DNA of 64,000 nucleotides from Mucilaginibacter jinjuensis (GTDB lineage Bacteria > Bacteroidota > Bacteroidia > Sphingobacteriales > Sphingobacteriaceae): NCBI RefSeq assembly GCF_028596025.1, contig NZ_CP117167.1, positions 5,952,001 through 6,016,000 on the forward strand. The letters run 5' to 3'. The notes under the pieces were generated by a model that was not told where the DNA came from, searched no databases, and saw nothing but the letters and a program-made list of their open reading frames with translations. Positions 48,952 through 56,905 of this stretch are shown here, one piece after another. The position numbers were made by a program, and so were the translations under genes. Each line of letters opens with the position of its first letter. Positions within the stretch are counted from its first letter, which is position 1.

Positions 48952-51096
48952 ATGTTTAAGAAACTATATATCCTACTTGTTCTGGGCACAGCATTGGCAT
49001 GTAAAGCTGCGCCAGGCCACCCGCCAGTACCTGCAGGCCCCGGCGATTTACACCCCGATGAGCAACAGAGTGTTGTTTTAAAAGAAGTTGCCGAACTGAT
49101 ATCAAAATACAACTATAAAAAGGTTGAACTGAACGATTCTATTTCGAAAGTGATTTTTGATCGCTATTTAAAATCACTGGACGAAAACCACAATTACTTC
49201 CTGGCTGCGGATATCAAAAGTTTCGAACCATATCAAAACGTGTTGGATGAGGATATTAAAAACGGTAACCTCGATGATGTTTTCTTCATTTTTAACACTT
49301 ACAAAAAGCGTTATAACGAGCATATCAAATACTCTTTAGCACAGCTTGACAAGAACTTCGATTTCACCAAAAACGAAAACTTTACTTACGACCGTGATAG
49401 CCTGCCATTTATTGCCACCCAGGCCGAGATGGATGCGCAATGGTCGCAACGCGTAAAATACGATCTGCTTAACCTTAAACTGGCTAATGCAGACATGGCT
49501 AAAAACAAAGAAACGCTTAGAAAACGTTACGAAAACCTGTTAACCCAATCTAACAAACTGGCCAATACCGATGTATTGCAATTGTTTATGGATGCGTTAA
49601 CCAACGCCATTGACCCACACACCAACTATTTTAACCCGGCCAATGCAGCTGAGTTTAATATTGATATGTCGCGCTCACTGGAAGGTATCGGTGCATCACT
49701 GATCTCTGAGAACGAGTATGTAACCATTAAAACCATTGTACCGGGCGGCCCTGCTGATAAAAGCCATCAGATTAATATTGATGACCGTATTATTGGCGTA
49801 GCGCAAGGTAAAACAGGCGAGTTTCAGGATATCGTAGGTTGGAGGGTTGATAATGCCATCACCCTGATCCGCGGCGCTAAAGGCACTGTGGTAAAATTGA
49901 AGATATTACCTAAAGGTAAAAATGCTTCAGACAAGCCTAAGATTGTAGAAATGGTTCGTGAAAAGATCATTCTGCAAGATCAATCAGCTAAAAAAGAAAT
50001 CCGTACTTATAACGAAAACGGCAAAACTGTTAAAATAGGTATCATTTATGTGCCTGCTTTTTATCTCGATTTTAACGCCTACAAAGCCGGCGACCCTAAC
50101 TACAAAAGCACAACCCGCGACGTAAAATTAATTCTCGATACCCTGAAACGCGAAAACGTTGATGGTGTAGTAATGGATTTACGCCAAAATGGTGGTGGTT
50201 CATTGGTAGAAGCGGTAGACCTTACCGGCTTGTTTATTAAAACCGGCCCTGTTGTACAGGTTCGTGATACTAAAAACCGCGTAGAAGTTGACGAAGACGA
50301 AGACCCAGCTATTGCCTGGACAGGCCCTATGGCTGTACTGGTTGACCGTTTCAGTGCTTCGGCCTCTGAGATCTTCTCTGGTGCGATCCAGGATTATGGC
50401 CGCGGTATGGTTATCGGCACCCAAACTTATGGTAAGGGCACTGTACAAAGCGTTATCGATTTAGACCAGGTGATCAGTCCATCTATCAGAGACATGGTGG
50501 CCAATATCACTACCAAAGGCGGCGCTAAAAAAGCGATCGGCAGCATGTCTAAATTCGGCCAGCTAAATTTAACTATGGCCAAGTTCTATCGCATCAGCGG
50601 TGGTTCTACCCAACATAAAGGTGTAACACCAGATATTACCTTCCCGGCTATTATCCCATTGGATAAATACGGCGAAGATACCGAGCCATCTGCTTTGCCT
50701 TATGATATGATTAAACAAAGCGAGTATACCAAGGTTGGCGATTTTAGTGCAGTATTACCGCAATTGCGTAAAATGCACGACGACCGCATGAACGCCAGCC
50801 CTAACTATAAATACCTGCAGGAAGACATTGCCGACTTTAAGAAACACGACAACGAAAAAAGCGTAACCTTAAACGAAGAGCAATTGAAAAAACAACGCGA
50901 TGCCGATGAAGAAAAAGCCTTCGAACGCAACAACCTGCGCCGCGTAGCTTTAGGCCTACCTGCATTGAAAAAAGGTGAAAGCCGCCCTAAGAAAGAAGAC
51001 CTCGACTTCCTGAAAATTGAAGCCGGCCAGATATTGACAGATTACATTAGCCTGGGCAACAAATTAACCGCTGCGCCGGTTAAAAGCAACCCATAA
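48952..51096 (+). CDS. Tail-specific protease (S41, Tsp/Prc type)
   Basis: A 714-residue exported carboxy-terminal protease. ATG at 48952 gives a signal peptide (MFKKLYILLVLGTALACKA). Order: N-terminal Tsp domain (about 25-230), PDZ (SLEGIGASLISENEYVTIKT), S41 core with the nucleophile in DRFSASASEIFSGA and Lys in YGKGTVQSVI, then a lysine-rich C-terminal DUF3340-type tail (LNEEQLKKQRDADEEKAFER). It degrades or trims envelope proteins. It is the second S41 protease in the window, the other being the smaller CtpA-like one at 21889. Confidence 0.93.
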   Translation: MFKKLYILLVLGTALACKAAPGHPPVPAGPGDLHPDEQQSVVLKEVAELISKYNYKKVELNDSISKVIFDRYLKSLDENHNYFLAADIKSFEPYQNVLDEDIKNGNLDDVFFIFNTYKKRYNEHIKYSLAQLDKNFDFTKNENFTYDRDSLPFIATQAEMDAQWSQRVKYDLLNLKLANADMAKNKETLRKRYENLLTQSNKLANTDVLQLFMDALTNAIDPHTNYFNPANAAEFNIDMSRSLEGIGASLISENEYVTIKTIVPGGPADKSHQINIDDRIIGVAQGKTGEFQDIVGWRVDNAITLIRGAKGTVVKLKILPKGKNASDKPKIVEMVREKIILQDQSAKKEIRTYNENGKTVKIGIIYVPAFYLDFNAYKAGDPNYKSTTRDVKLILDTLKRENVDGVVMDLRQNGGGSLVEAVDLTGLFIKTGPVVQVRDTKNRVEVDEDEDPAIAWTGPMAVLVDRFSASASEIFSGAIQDYGRGMVIGTQTYGKGTVQSVIDLDQVISPSIRDMVANITTKGGAKKAIGSMSKFGQLNLTMAKFYRISGGSTQHKGVTPDITFPAIIPLDKYGEDTEPSALPYDMIKQSEYTKVGDFSAVLPQLRKMHDDRMNASPNYKYLQEDIADFKKHDNEKSVTLNEEQLKKQRDADEEKAFERNNLRRVALGLPALKKGESRPKKEDLDFLKIEAGQILTDYISLGNKLTAAPVKSNP

Positions 51097-51110
51097 ATAA
51101 AAATTTATTA

Positions 51111-51154
51111 CCAATAACAAAGGCCTTAAGTATACTTAAGGCCTTTGTTATTGG
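51111..51154. terminator. Perfect 44-bp palindrome between convergent genes
   Basis: Two 22-nt arms with no mismatch and no loop beyond the centre (CCAATAACAAAGGCCTTAAG then TATA and the mirror). It lies 14 bp after the Tsp stop and 17 bp before the 3' end of the barrel gene, so it probably terminates both. Confidence 0.8.
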
Positions 51155-51171
51155 TGGTGAATACTATTTAA

Positions 51172-51861
51172 CTATTTGCCAAAAGCATAGAATACCGAGA
51201 AATTAACACTCGAAAAGAAATTAAAGCCAAAACTATCGGTAGTTGATTTATAATTATACGACGGTTCTTTAGAATCCTGGTGGGTATAACTTAGCGAACC
51301 CATTGATGCTGCCAGGCCCACTTTTTTGTACGGGAAGTAAACAAAATCTAACAGTACACCACCAGCTACTGTGGTAGATTTTTGGGGTACAGAATAAGGT
51401 ACATTTGGTACATTAGGAATGTCTGATAAACTATTGGTGCTTTTACCATATTGGTAAGCAACAAAAGGCCCAGTTCTTATCCCTATCTTATTATCATATA
51501 AAAAATACTTTCTTAAATAAACTTCAGCCAAAAATGATTGCGTTTTAACTTTTTCAGGATTATCGGCAAGTACGTCCTCGTCAAAAAACTTCATGTTTTG
51601 ATAACTGTAACCCAAACTGGCACCCAGATCAAGCTTATTGGCCACAAAATAACTATAGTTGGGCCCTATCGAAAACGTGGTTGTTTTAAGTATGTAGCTA
51701 TATGGGGTATAACTACTTGGAGGGGCCATATCAACCGTGTTTTTACTTGTAGATACGCCAATAGTACCGCCTAATGTTTGGGTTCCTTTTTCTGTTTGGG
51801 CTTTTAAGGTAGTAGCAGCGCTGCTTAATGCAAGCAGCATCAGAACAATTTTTTTATTCAT
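51172..51861 (-). CDS. Outer-membrane beta-barrel protein
   Basis: A 229-residue exported protein with signal peptide (MNKKIVLMLLALSSAATTLK, cleaved after AQ). The mature chain has alternating hydrophobic strands ending in aromatic residues (SIGPNYSYFVANKLDLGAS, SFLAEVYLRKYFL, VNFSVFYAFGK), with a C-terminal strand typical of small porin-like barrels. The specific function is not known. Transcribed alone. Confidence 0.82.
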   Translation of the reverse strand: MNKKIVLMLLALSSAATTLKAQTEKGTQTLGGTIGVSTSKNTVDMAPPSSYTPYSYILKTTTFSIGPNYSYFVANKLDLGASLGYSYQNMKFFDEDVLADNPEKVKTQSFLAEVYLRKYFLYDNKIGIRTGPFVAYQYGKSTNSLSDIPNVPNVPYSVPQKSTTVAGGVLLDFVYFPYKKVGLAASMGSLSYTHQDSKEPSYNYKSTTDSFGFNFFSSVNFSVFYAFGK

Positions 51862-51991
51862 GTGATAAAATTAAGTTGAGGCTAAACTATTACTTTTAAG
51901 TTAAACCCTGCGTTAATTTCACCCACCACTACTAATTCTTTAGTTAATCTACTGACTGTGAGATAATTTAATTTATTGTTTAAAAAACTAT
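51862..51991. other. Spacer between two minus-strand genes
   Basis: Holds the promoter region of the barrel gene; A/T-rich, without a clear TAnnTTTG word. No gene seen. Confidence 0.3.
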
Positions 51992-52495
51992 TTAATTAAC
52001 GAGATAAGTCCTGATGTTTTTTAGCTGATGGATATGCCTTTGTGTATGCACATCAACAAAATTAATTAACTCTATACGGGTAAGGTGGCCCAGGTTAGGC
52101 ATTTCAAAATCAGTGCAAAGCAGGTTTAGGTCTTCAACTTTAGCAACTGCGGCAATACCGGCTAATGTGTTTGCCAGATCAGCAGCAATAACCTGCCTAT
52201 CGTGTGTATTATGCGTTGGTAAAATAAATTCGAGCGATTTCATTTTATGATCAAAGTCCAGGAATATATCCCTTAACATTTGCACATGCTCTTCAGCATT
52301 CCTATCTGCAGGTTTTACATTTCCTTCTAAAACATCTACGAATCCTGCGCATGATTTCAGCACATGTTCTGTCACCTGGCCTGCGGTCCAGCTGCCCTCA
52401 AACGGTATGGTATCGAACTTTTCTTTAGGGATCGATAAAATTACTTCCAGTAATGCTTTTGATGTGTTTTCAATATTATTTGCAATTGTATTCAT
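51992..52495 (-). CDS. DinB-family protein
   Basis: A 167-residue four-helix-bundle protein of the DinB/YfiT-like metal-binding superfamily. The motif SWTAGQVTEHVLKSC holds the first metal His, and DVHTQRHIHQLKNI the later ones. Such proteins may act as thiol-dependent transferases or detoxification enzymes; the substrate is unknown. Divergent from the exonuclease gene. An exact TAATTTTG -7 box lies upstream (52517-52524). Confidence 0.88.
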   Translation of the reverse strand: MNTIANNIENTSKALLEVILSIPKEKFDTIPFEGSWTAGQVTEHVLKSCAGFVDVLEGNVKPADRNAEEHVQMLRDIFLDFDHKMKSLEFILPTHNTHDRQVIAADLANTLAGIAAVAKVEDLNLLCTDFEMPNLGHLTRIELINFVDVHTQRHIHQLKNIRTYLVN

Positions 52496-52516
52496 AGTAT
52501 TGTGTATTAACTAACA

Positions 52517-52524
52517 CAAAATTA
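52517..52524 (-). promoter_or_regulatory. -7 box of the DinB gene
   Basis: On the minus strand TAATTTTG, an exact TAnnTTTG match, 21 bp before the ATG at 52495. Confidence 0.5.
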
Positions 52525-52618
52525 GGCACATATATGTAGCACCCGGTGTGTATAAGCGACAATGTAAGGGGCTGATTGCGACAACCAAACATTTAACTAC
52601 AGCCGAAGTTATATAACC

Positions 52619-53713
52619 ATGCCCCGCAAACCACTGCTCGAGTTTACTGATAAAGGCATTTACTGCGCCAAAGGGAAATTTTACATTGACCCCTGGAAAC
52701 CTGTGGATGATGCCGTGATTACCCATGCCCATGCCGATCATGCTTACGTTGGTCATAAACACTACCTTGCGCATCACCTATCGCGCGAGGTATTGTACTA
52801 CCGTTTGGGCGAAATCAATTTACAAACCGTGGAGTACGGCGAAACCGTAATGAAGAACGGTGTTGAAGTTACCCTCTTTCCTGCCGGGCACGTAATTGGC
52901 TCTGCGCAAATCAGGGTAGTTAGCCAAGGCGAGATCTGGGTAGTATCAGGCGATTACAAAACCGAAGATGATGGTGTATGTGCGCCCTTTGAACCGGTAG
53001 CTTGCCATCACTTTATATCAGAATGCACCTTTGGGATGCCCGTTTATCAATGGAAACCACAGACACAATTATTTGCTGATATGAATAACTGGTGGCAACA
53101 CAACCTCGAAAATAACCAGGCCACCGTTGTTGTAGGTTATTCTTTAGGCAAAGCACAGCGCATCATTCAGAACCTCGACCTATCTATCGGTAAAATATAT
53201 ACACATGGAGTGATCGAAAACACGAACGAAGCCCTGCGTCGTAACGGTGTAATACTGAACCCTACCACACGCATTACGGTAGATTCTAACAAGGATGAAG
53301 TTCGTAAAGGCATTATCATAGCCCCGCCATCAGCAGTAGGTTCGCCCTGGATGCGTAAGTTTCAACCTTATAGTTTTGGTTATTGCTCAGGCTGGATGGC
53401 TATTCGCGGGGCCAAACGCCGCCGCGCCGCAGATCGTGGCTTTGTACTTTCAGACCATGCCGACTGGAACGGACTCATCAGCGCCATCGACGCGACGGGT
53501 TGCGAGAGTGTTTATCTCACCCATGGTTATACCGCCAGTTTTACCCGTTATTTAAGTGAAATTGGTTTCGATGCGCATGAAGTGCATACATTATATGGTG
53601 GTGAGGAAGAAGAAGTTGCCCCTTCCCAACCCTCCCTGGAAGGGAGAGGTCTGGATGAACAATTAAATAAAGTCTCCCCTCCGGGGGGAGATTTAGAGGG
53701 GGCTATTCTATGA
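52619..53713 (+). CDS. Ligase-associated DNA exonuclease (MBL fold)
   Basis: A 364-residue metallo-beta-lactamase/beta-CASP-type nuclease of the family encoded beside ATP-dependent DNA ligases. Motifs: THAHADHAYVGH (metal site), PAGHVIGSAQI, VVSGDYKTEDDG, GYSLGKAQRII and LSDHADWNGL. The last 35 or so residues (after LYGGEEEE, e.g. PSQPSLEGRG and KVSPPGGDLEG) are encoded by a family F palindromic repeat, so the tail is probably an accretion. It overlaps the ligase gene by 4 bp. Confidence 0.9.
   Translation: MPRKPLLEFTDKGIYCAKGKFYIDPWKPVDDAVITHAHADHAYVGHKHYLAHHLSREVLYYRLGEINLQTVEYGETVMKNGVEVTLFPAGHVIGSAQIRVVSQGEIWVVSGDYKTEDDGVCAPFEPVACHHFISECTFGMPVYQWKPQTQLFADMNNWWQHNLENNQATVVVGYSLGKAQRIIQNLDLSIGKIYTHGVIENTNEALRRNGVILNPTTRITVDSNKDEVRKGIIIAPPSAVGSPWMRKFQPYSFGYCSGWMAIRGAKRRRAADRGFVLSDHADWNGLISAIDATGCESVYLTHGYTASFTRYLSEIGFDAHEVHTLYGGEEEEVAPSQPSLEGRGLDEQLNKVSPPGGDLEGAIL
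53620..53703. repeat. Family F repeat inside the 3' end of the exonuclease gene
   Basis: CCCTCCCTGGAAGGGAG and CTCCCCTCCGGGGGGAG hairpins, the same two-part element as at 40066-40138. It lies in frame within the exonuclease gene and ends 6 bp before the ligase ATG. Confidence 0.8.
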
Positions 53714-55332
53714 AAGCATTTGCCCAACTTTTCCTCTCGCTCGATGAGACTAATAAAACCAACGAGAAGGTTCGCATACTGAAAGAATATTTCAATGCCG
53801 TACCCGATACCGACAAAATGCACATGCTGGCCTTGTTTACCGGGCGCAAACCCAAAAGGCAAATCAACAGCACTTTGTTTAAACTATGGGCTCTGGAAGC
53901 CTTGCACTTACCGGCATGGCTGTTTGAAGAAAGTTACCACGTAGTTGGTGATCTGGCCGAAACCATTGCGTTGCTCTTCCCTCAAAATACGGAGCAAAGC
54001 AGCAGCAAAACATTAACGGAATGGATAGCAGAAATTAATGGACTATCTACTTTTACTGAGGAGGAAAAGAAAACCTGGCTGCAATACTCCTGGTCTATCC
54101 TGGATACCCAGGAACGTTTTGTATTTAACAAGTTAATGACGGGCAGCTTCCGCGTAGGCGTATCGCAAAATCTGGTGGTAAAAGCCGTTGCCGACATTGC
54201 CAATCTGGATGCCAATGTACTTACACACCGTATTATGGGCAGCTGGGCTCCCGAGGAATATACTTTCGCGCAGCTTATTCAACCCAAACAGGACGCGGAA
54301 GATATATCGCGCCCCTACCCCTTTTTCCTTGCTTATCCTATCCAGGAAACCTCTACTGTACAAAAATCTGTGGAGGATTTACAGTCAGCATTAGGCGATG
54401 CATCTGAGTGGCAAGCCGAATGGAAATGGGATGGCATCCGTGCGCAATTAATTAAACGCGATGGCCAGCTTTTTATATGGAGCCGGGGCGAAGATCTTTC
54501 AACAGATAAATTTCCTGAATTGCATCCTTTTATGAAGGATTTGCCCGACGGTACAGTACTCGATGGCGAGATACTTAGTTTTCGTAACGGTTTGCCTCTA
54601 CCCTTTAATGTGCTGCAAACCCGTATCGGGCGAAAGAACCTGACGAAAAAAATTCTCGAAGACAGCCCGGTTTCGCTCATTGCTTATGATTGTCTGGAGT
54701 ATAATGGCGAAGACATCCGTTATAAAACACAGACAGAACGCAGGGCGATTTTGGAAGATTTGCATCGGGATAATACTTACCCCGAAATCTTCAACATCTC
54801 ACCATTAATTAATTTTAACAGTTGGAACGAACTCAGCGAAACCCGCGGGCAATCGCGCGAAATGATTGCCGAAGGTATTATGCTGAAACGCAAAAACGCT
54901 ACCTATCAGGTTGGCCGTCGCCGGGGCGATTGGTGGAAATGGAAAATAGACCCGCTCTCCATCGACGCAGTAATGATCTATGCCCAGAAAGGCCACGGCC
55001 GCCGGGCCGATTTATACACCGACTATACCTTCGCTGTTTGGGATGGCGATAAGTTAGTCCCCTTCGTCAAAGCCTACTCTGGCCTAACCGATGCCGAGAT
55101 TAATAAGGTAGATTACTTTGTGAAGCGCAACACGCTCGAAAAATTTGGCCCGGTACGCACCGTTAAACCCGAACTGGTTTTTGAGATTGGCTTCGAAGGG
55201 ATCAATAAATCAACCCGGCATAAATCAGGCGTAGCATTGCGCTTCCCAAGGATACTGCGCTGGCGGCATGATAAATCGAAAGAAGAGGCGGATAGTATTG
55301 AGACGTTGAAAGCATTGTTGGGAGGAGAGTAA
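53710..55332 (+). CDS. ATP-dependent DNA ligase
   Basis: A 540-residue ATP-dependent ligase with an N-terminal DNA-binding domain (about 1-200), then the adenylation core: motif I Lys in AEWKWDGIRAQ, motif Ia-like WSRGEDLS, motif III LDGEILSF, motif IV EGIMLKRKNATY, motif V WWKWKIDP, and the OB domain. It belongs to the bacterial group associated with an MBL exonuclease. The other usual partners (Lhr-type helicase, PdeM phosphoesterase) are not in the window. Probably DNA repair. Confidence 0.92.
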   Translation: MKAFAQLFLSLDETNKTNEKVRILKEYFNAVPDTDKMHMLALFTGRKPKRQINSTLFKLWALEALHLPAWLFEESYHVVGDLAETIALLFPQNTEQSSSKTLTEWIAEINGLSTFTEEEKKTWLQYSWSILDTQERFVFNKLMTGSFRVGVSQNLVVKAVADIANLDANVLTHRIMGSWAPEEYTFAQLIQPKQDAEDISRPYPFFLAYPIQETSTVQKSVEDLQSALGDASEWQAEWKWDGIRAQLIKRDGQLFIWSRGEDLSTDKFPELHPFMKDLPDGTVLDGEILSFRNGLPLPFNVLQTRIGRKNLTKKILEDSPVSLIAYDCLEYNGEDIRYKTQTERRAILEDLHRDNTYPEIFNISPLINFNSWNELSETRGQSREMIAEGIMLKRKNATYQVGRRRGDWWKWKIDPLSIDAVMIYAQKGHGRRADLYTDYTFAVWDGDKLVPFVKAYSGLTDAEINKVDYFVKRNTLEKFGPVRTVKPELVFEIGFEGINKSTRHKSGVALRFPRILRWRHDKSKEEADSIETLKALLGGE

Positions 55333-55340
55333 AACGGGCT

Positions 55341-55411
55341 GTCATGCTGAGGCACTCGAAGCATGGTGGGCAGGCCTCTGCGCACGATCCTTCGACGGAG
55401 CTCAGGATGAC
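55341..55411. repeat. Dispersed repeat family E, complete copy
   Basis: A 71-bp element with ends GTCATGCTGAGGCACTCGAA and CTTCGACGGAGCTCAGGATGAC read as an inverted repeat; the right part matches 3030-3068 in reverse orientation. Confidence 0.75.
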
Positions 55412-55505
55412 AGGCTTACACCTACAAACAAACGTTTCATCTTCCCCATGTCACATATCCAAAACATCTAACCAACAAATCGTCCAATAACATACCTTTA
55501 TCCCT

Positions 55506-56273
55506 ATGGAAAAAGCACTCCACATCCTCAACGGCGACGATACTTTAAAAGGTTTTAACGATAGCGGCCTCGATGGCGATGTTATTGTTTGGCGCGAGGT
55601 ACTTTCAGAAGGCCCGGTGTGTAAAACTATCGACAGTGAATTTTGGAAAATGCGTGCTAAATGGATCAGCGAAACTTTTAAAGTTACGCCCGAATATTAT
55701 TTTGAACGGCAGGTTGATAAGCTCGCCCAATTTAATTGCCCGCATGAAGAAATTAACCTTTGGTTCGAGTTCGATCTGCATTGCCAAATCAATATGCTGG
55801 CAGCCATGCAACTGATAGAACAGCAGGTTGACCTGAGCGAAAAAGCCATCTATTTAATTTCTCCCGATAGCTATCCCGGCATAGAAGATTTCCGTGGTAT
55901 GGGCCAACTCGACGGTGAACAACTGGAATACCTTTTCGATGGCCGCCTGCGCCTTACCGAATACGATTTCCGCCTGGCTGAAGAAGCCTGGAGCTTATAT
56001 GTAAAAGGCGATATTACCGAATTACAAAACTGGATAGATACCAACCCTTTCTGGGGTAGCCTGCACCTACTTAAAGCCGCCATGCAGGCCCATGTTAAAC
56101 GTTTAACCGTAAATGCAGATGGTTTGGGTTATATCGAGCAAAAGTTATTAGGTATTCAGCAAAGCGGTGTGGCTGACAGGATTGAGATTTATAAGCATTT
56201 CTGGGCTGACGAAAAGATTTATGGTATGGGTGATAGGGAATTGGATATTTATTTGGATAAATTAGGTTTATAA
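55506..56273 (+). CDS. DUF1835 protein
   Basis: A 255-residue protein starting EKALHILNGDDTLKGFNDSG and DGDVIVWREVLSEGPV, the hallmark of DUF1835. The C-terminal half resembles the paired DUF3658-like region. No catalytic mechanism is established. It lies 173 bp after the ligase gene, separated by a family E repeat, so co-transcription is uncertain. Confidence 0.88.
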   Translation: MEKALHILNGDDTLKGFNDSGLDGDVIVWREVLSEGPVCKTIDSEFWKMRAKWISETFKVTPEYYFERQVDKLAQFNCPHEEINLWFEFDLHCQINMLAAMQLIEQQVDLSEKAIYLISPDSYPGIEDFRGMGQLDGEQLEYLFDGRLRLTEYDFRLAEEAWSLYVKGDITELQNWIDTNPFWGSLHLLKAAMQAHVKRLTVNADGLGYIEQKLLGIQQSGVADRIEIYKHFWADEKIYGMGDRELDIYLDKLGL

Positions 56274-56905
56274 AATTGCCTCCTTTGTTATTGCGAGGTA
56301 CGAAGCATACCTGGCTTATAGGGACAGTGCTTGATTAACGCAAACGCTATTATAAATGGATTGTACTACTATTATCGTCAGTCCCGCTCAATCGCCGCGG
56401 GTTGGGCTGTTACTTTTGGCTTGATCCAAAAGTAACCAAAAGATCAAGACGCAAAAAAGCTCCACCGCACAATCCCACTTCACGGCCACGCTTTTGCGTC
56501 GGGGCCACCGCTCGCAAGGTTTAGAACCATTCTACAAGCCGACGCAACCACTACATTAACATAACCTCTCCTCAGGCAGCATTGGCAATGTTGCGGCAAC
56601 CACTGTCCCTGCTCAACCACAGGTAGTTCATAGCAACAGGGCCCGGCTGCGACTTTTCTTTTGGTTACTTTTCTTTTGAGAGAAAAGAAAAGTGACATCC
56701 ACTGACGTTTCATAAAGTACACTACCCTCCCTAATGAAAAACGGATTTCTGTCTTATATATTAAAGACCGTATTTATCAATCTTAGATTACTTCGTACCT
56801 CGCGATGATGCGCTTTTAATAATCCTAAATTCCTCACCCTATCCCTCATTATATTTTCCTAAATTTACCCGTTTAAATATCTATCATATTACAAAAAACT
56901 TGCCC
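56274..56905. other. 632-bp intergenic region with nested repeats before the pigment cluster
   Basis: A split family B palindrome (TTGCGAGGTACGAAG at 56291 and CTTCGTACCTCGCGATGATG at 56791-56810) surrounds another element (56409-56693) bounded by two hairpins. An 80-residue reading frame on the minus strand (56480-56722) has no support. The last 90 bp hold the promoter region for the ammonia-lyase gene (A/T-rich, TAAATTTA word near 56860). Confidence 0.6.
56409..56693. repeat. Hairpin-bounded element
   Basis: Left hairpin GTTACTTTTGG/CCAAAAGTAAC (56409-56436, 11-bp stem) and right hairpin ACTTTTCTTTT/AAAAGAAAAGT (56667-56693). Both share the GTTACTTTT word. The inner 230 bp are GC-richer than the surroundings and have no conserved frame. 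I recognise the left-hand sequence as a common intergenic motif, but have only one copy here. Confidence 0.55.

Noticed and set aside
56480..56722. 80-codon minus-strand reading frame
   Set aside because: Lies in the hairpin-bounded repeat element; Cys-rich low-complexity translation without a domain.
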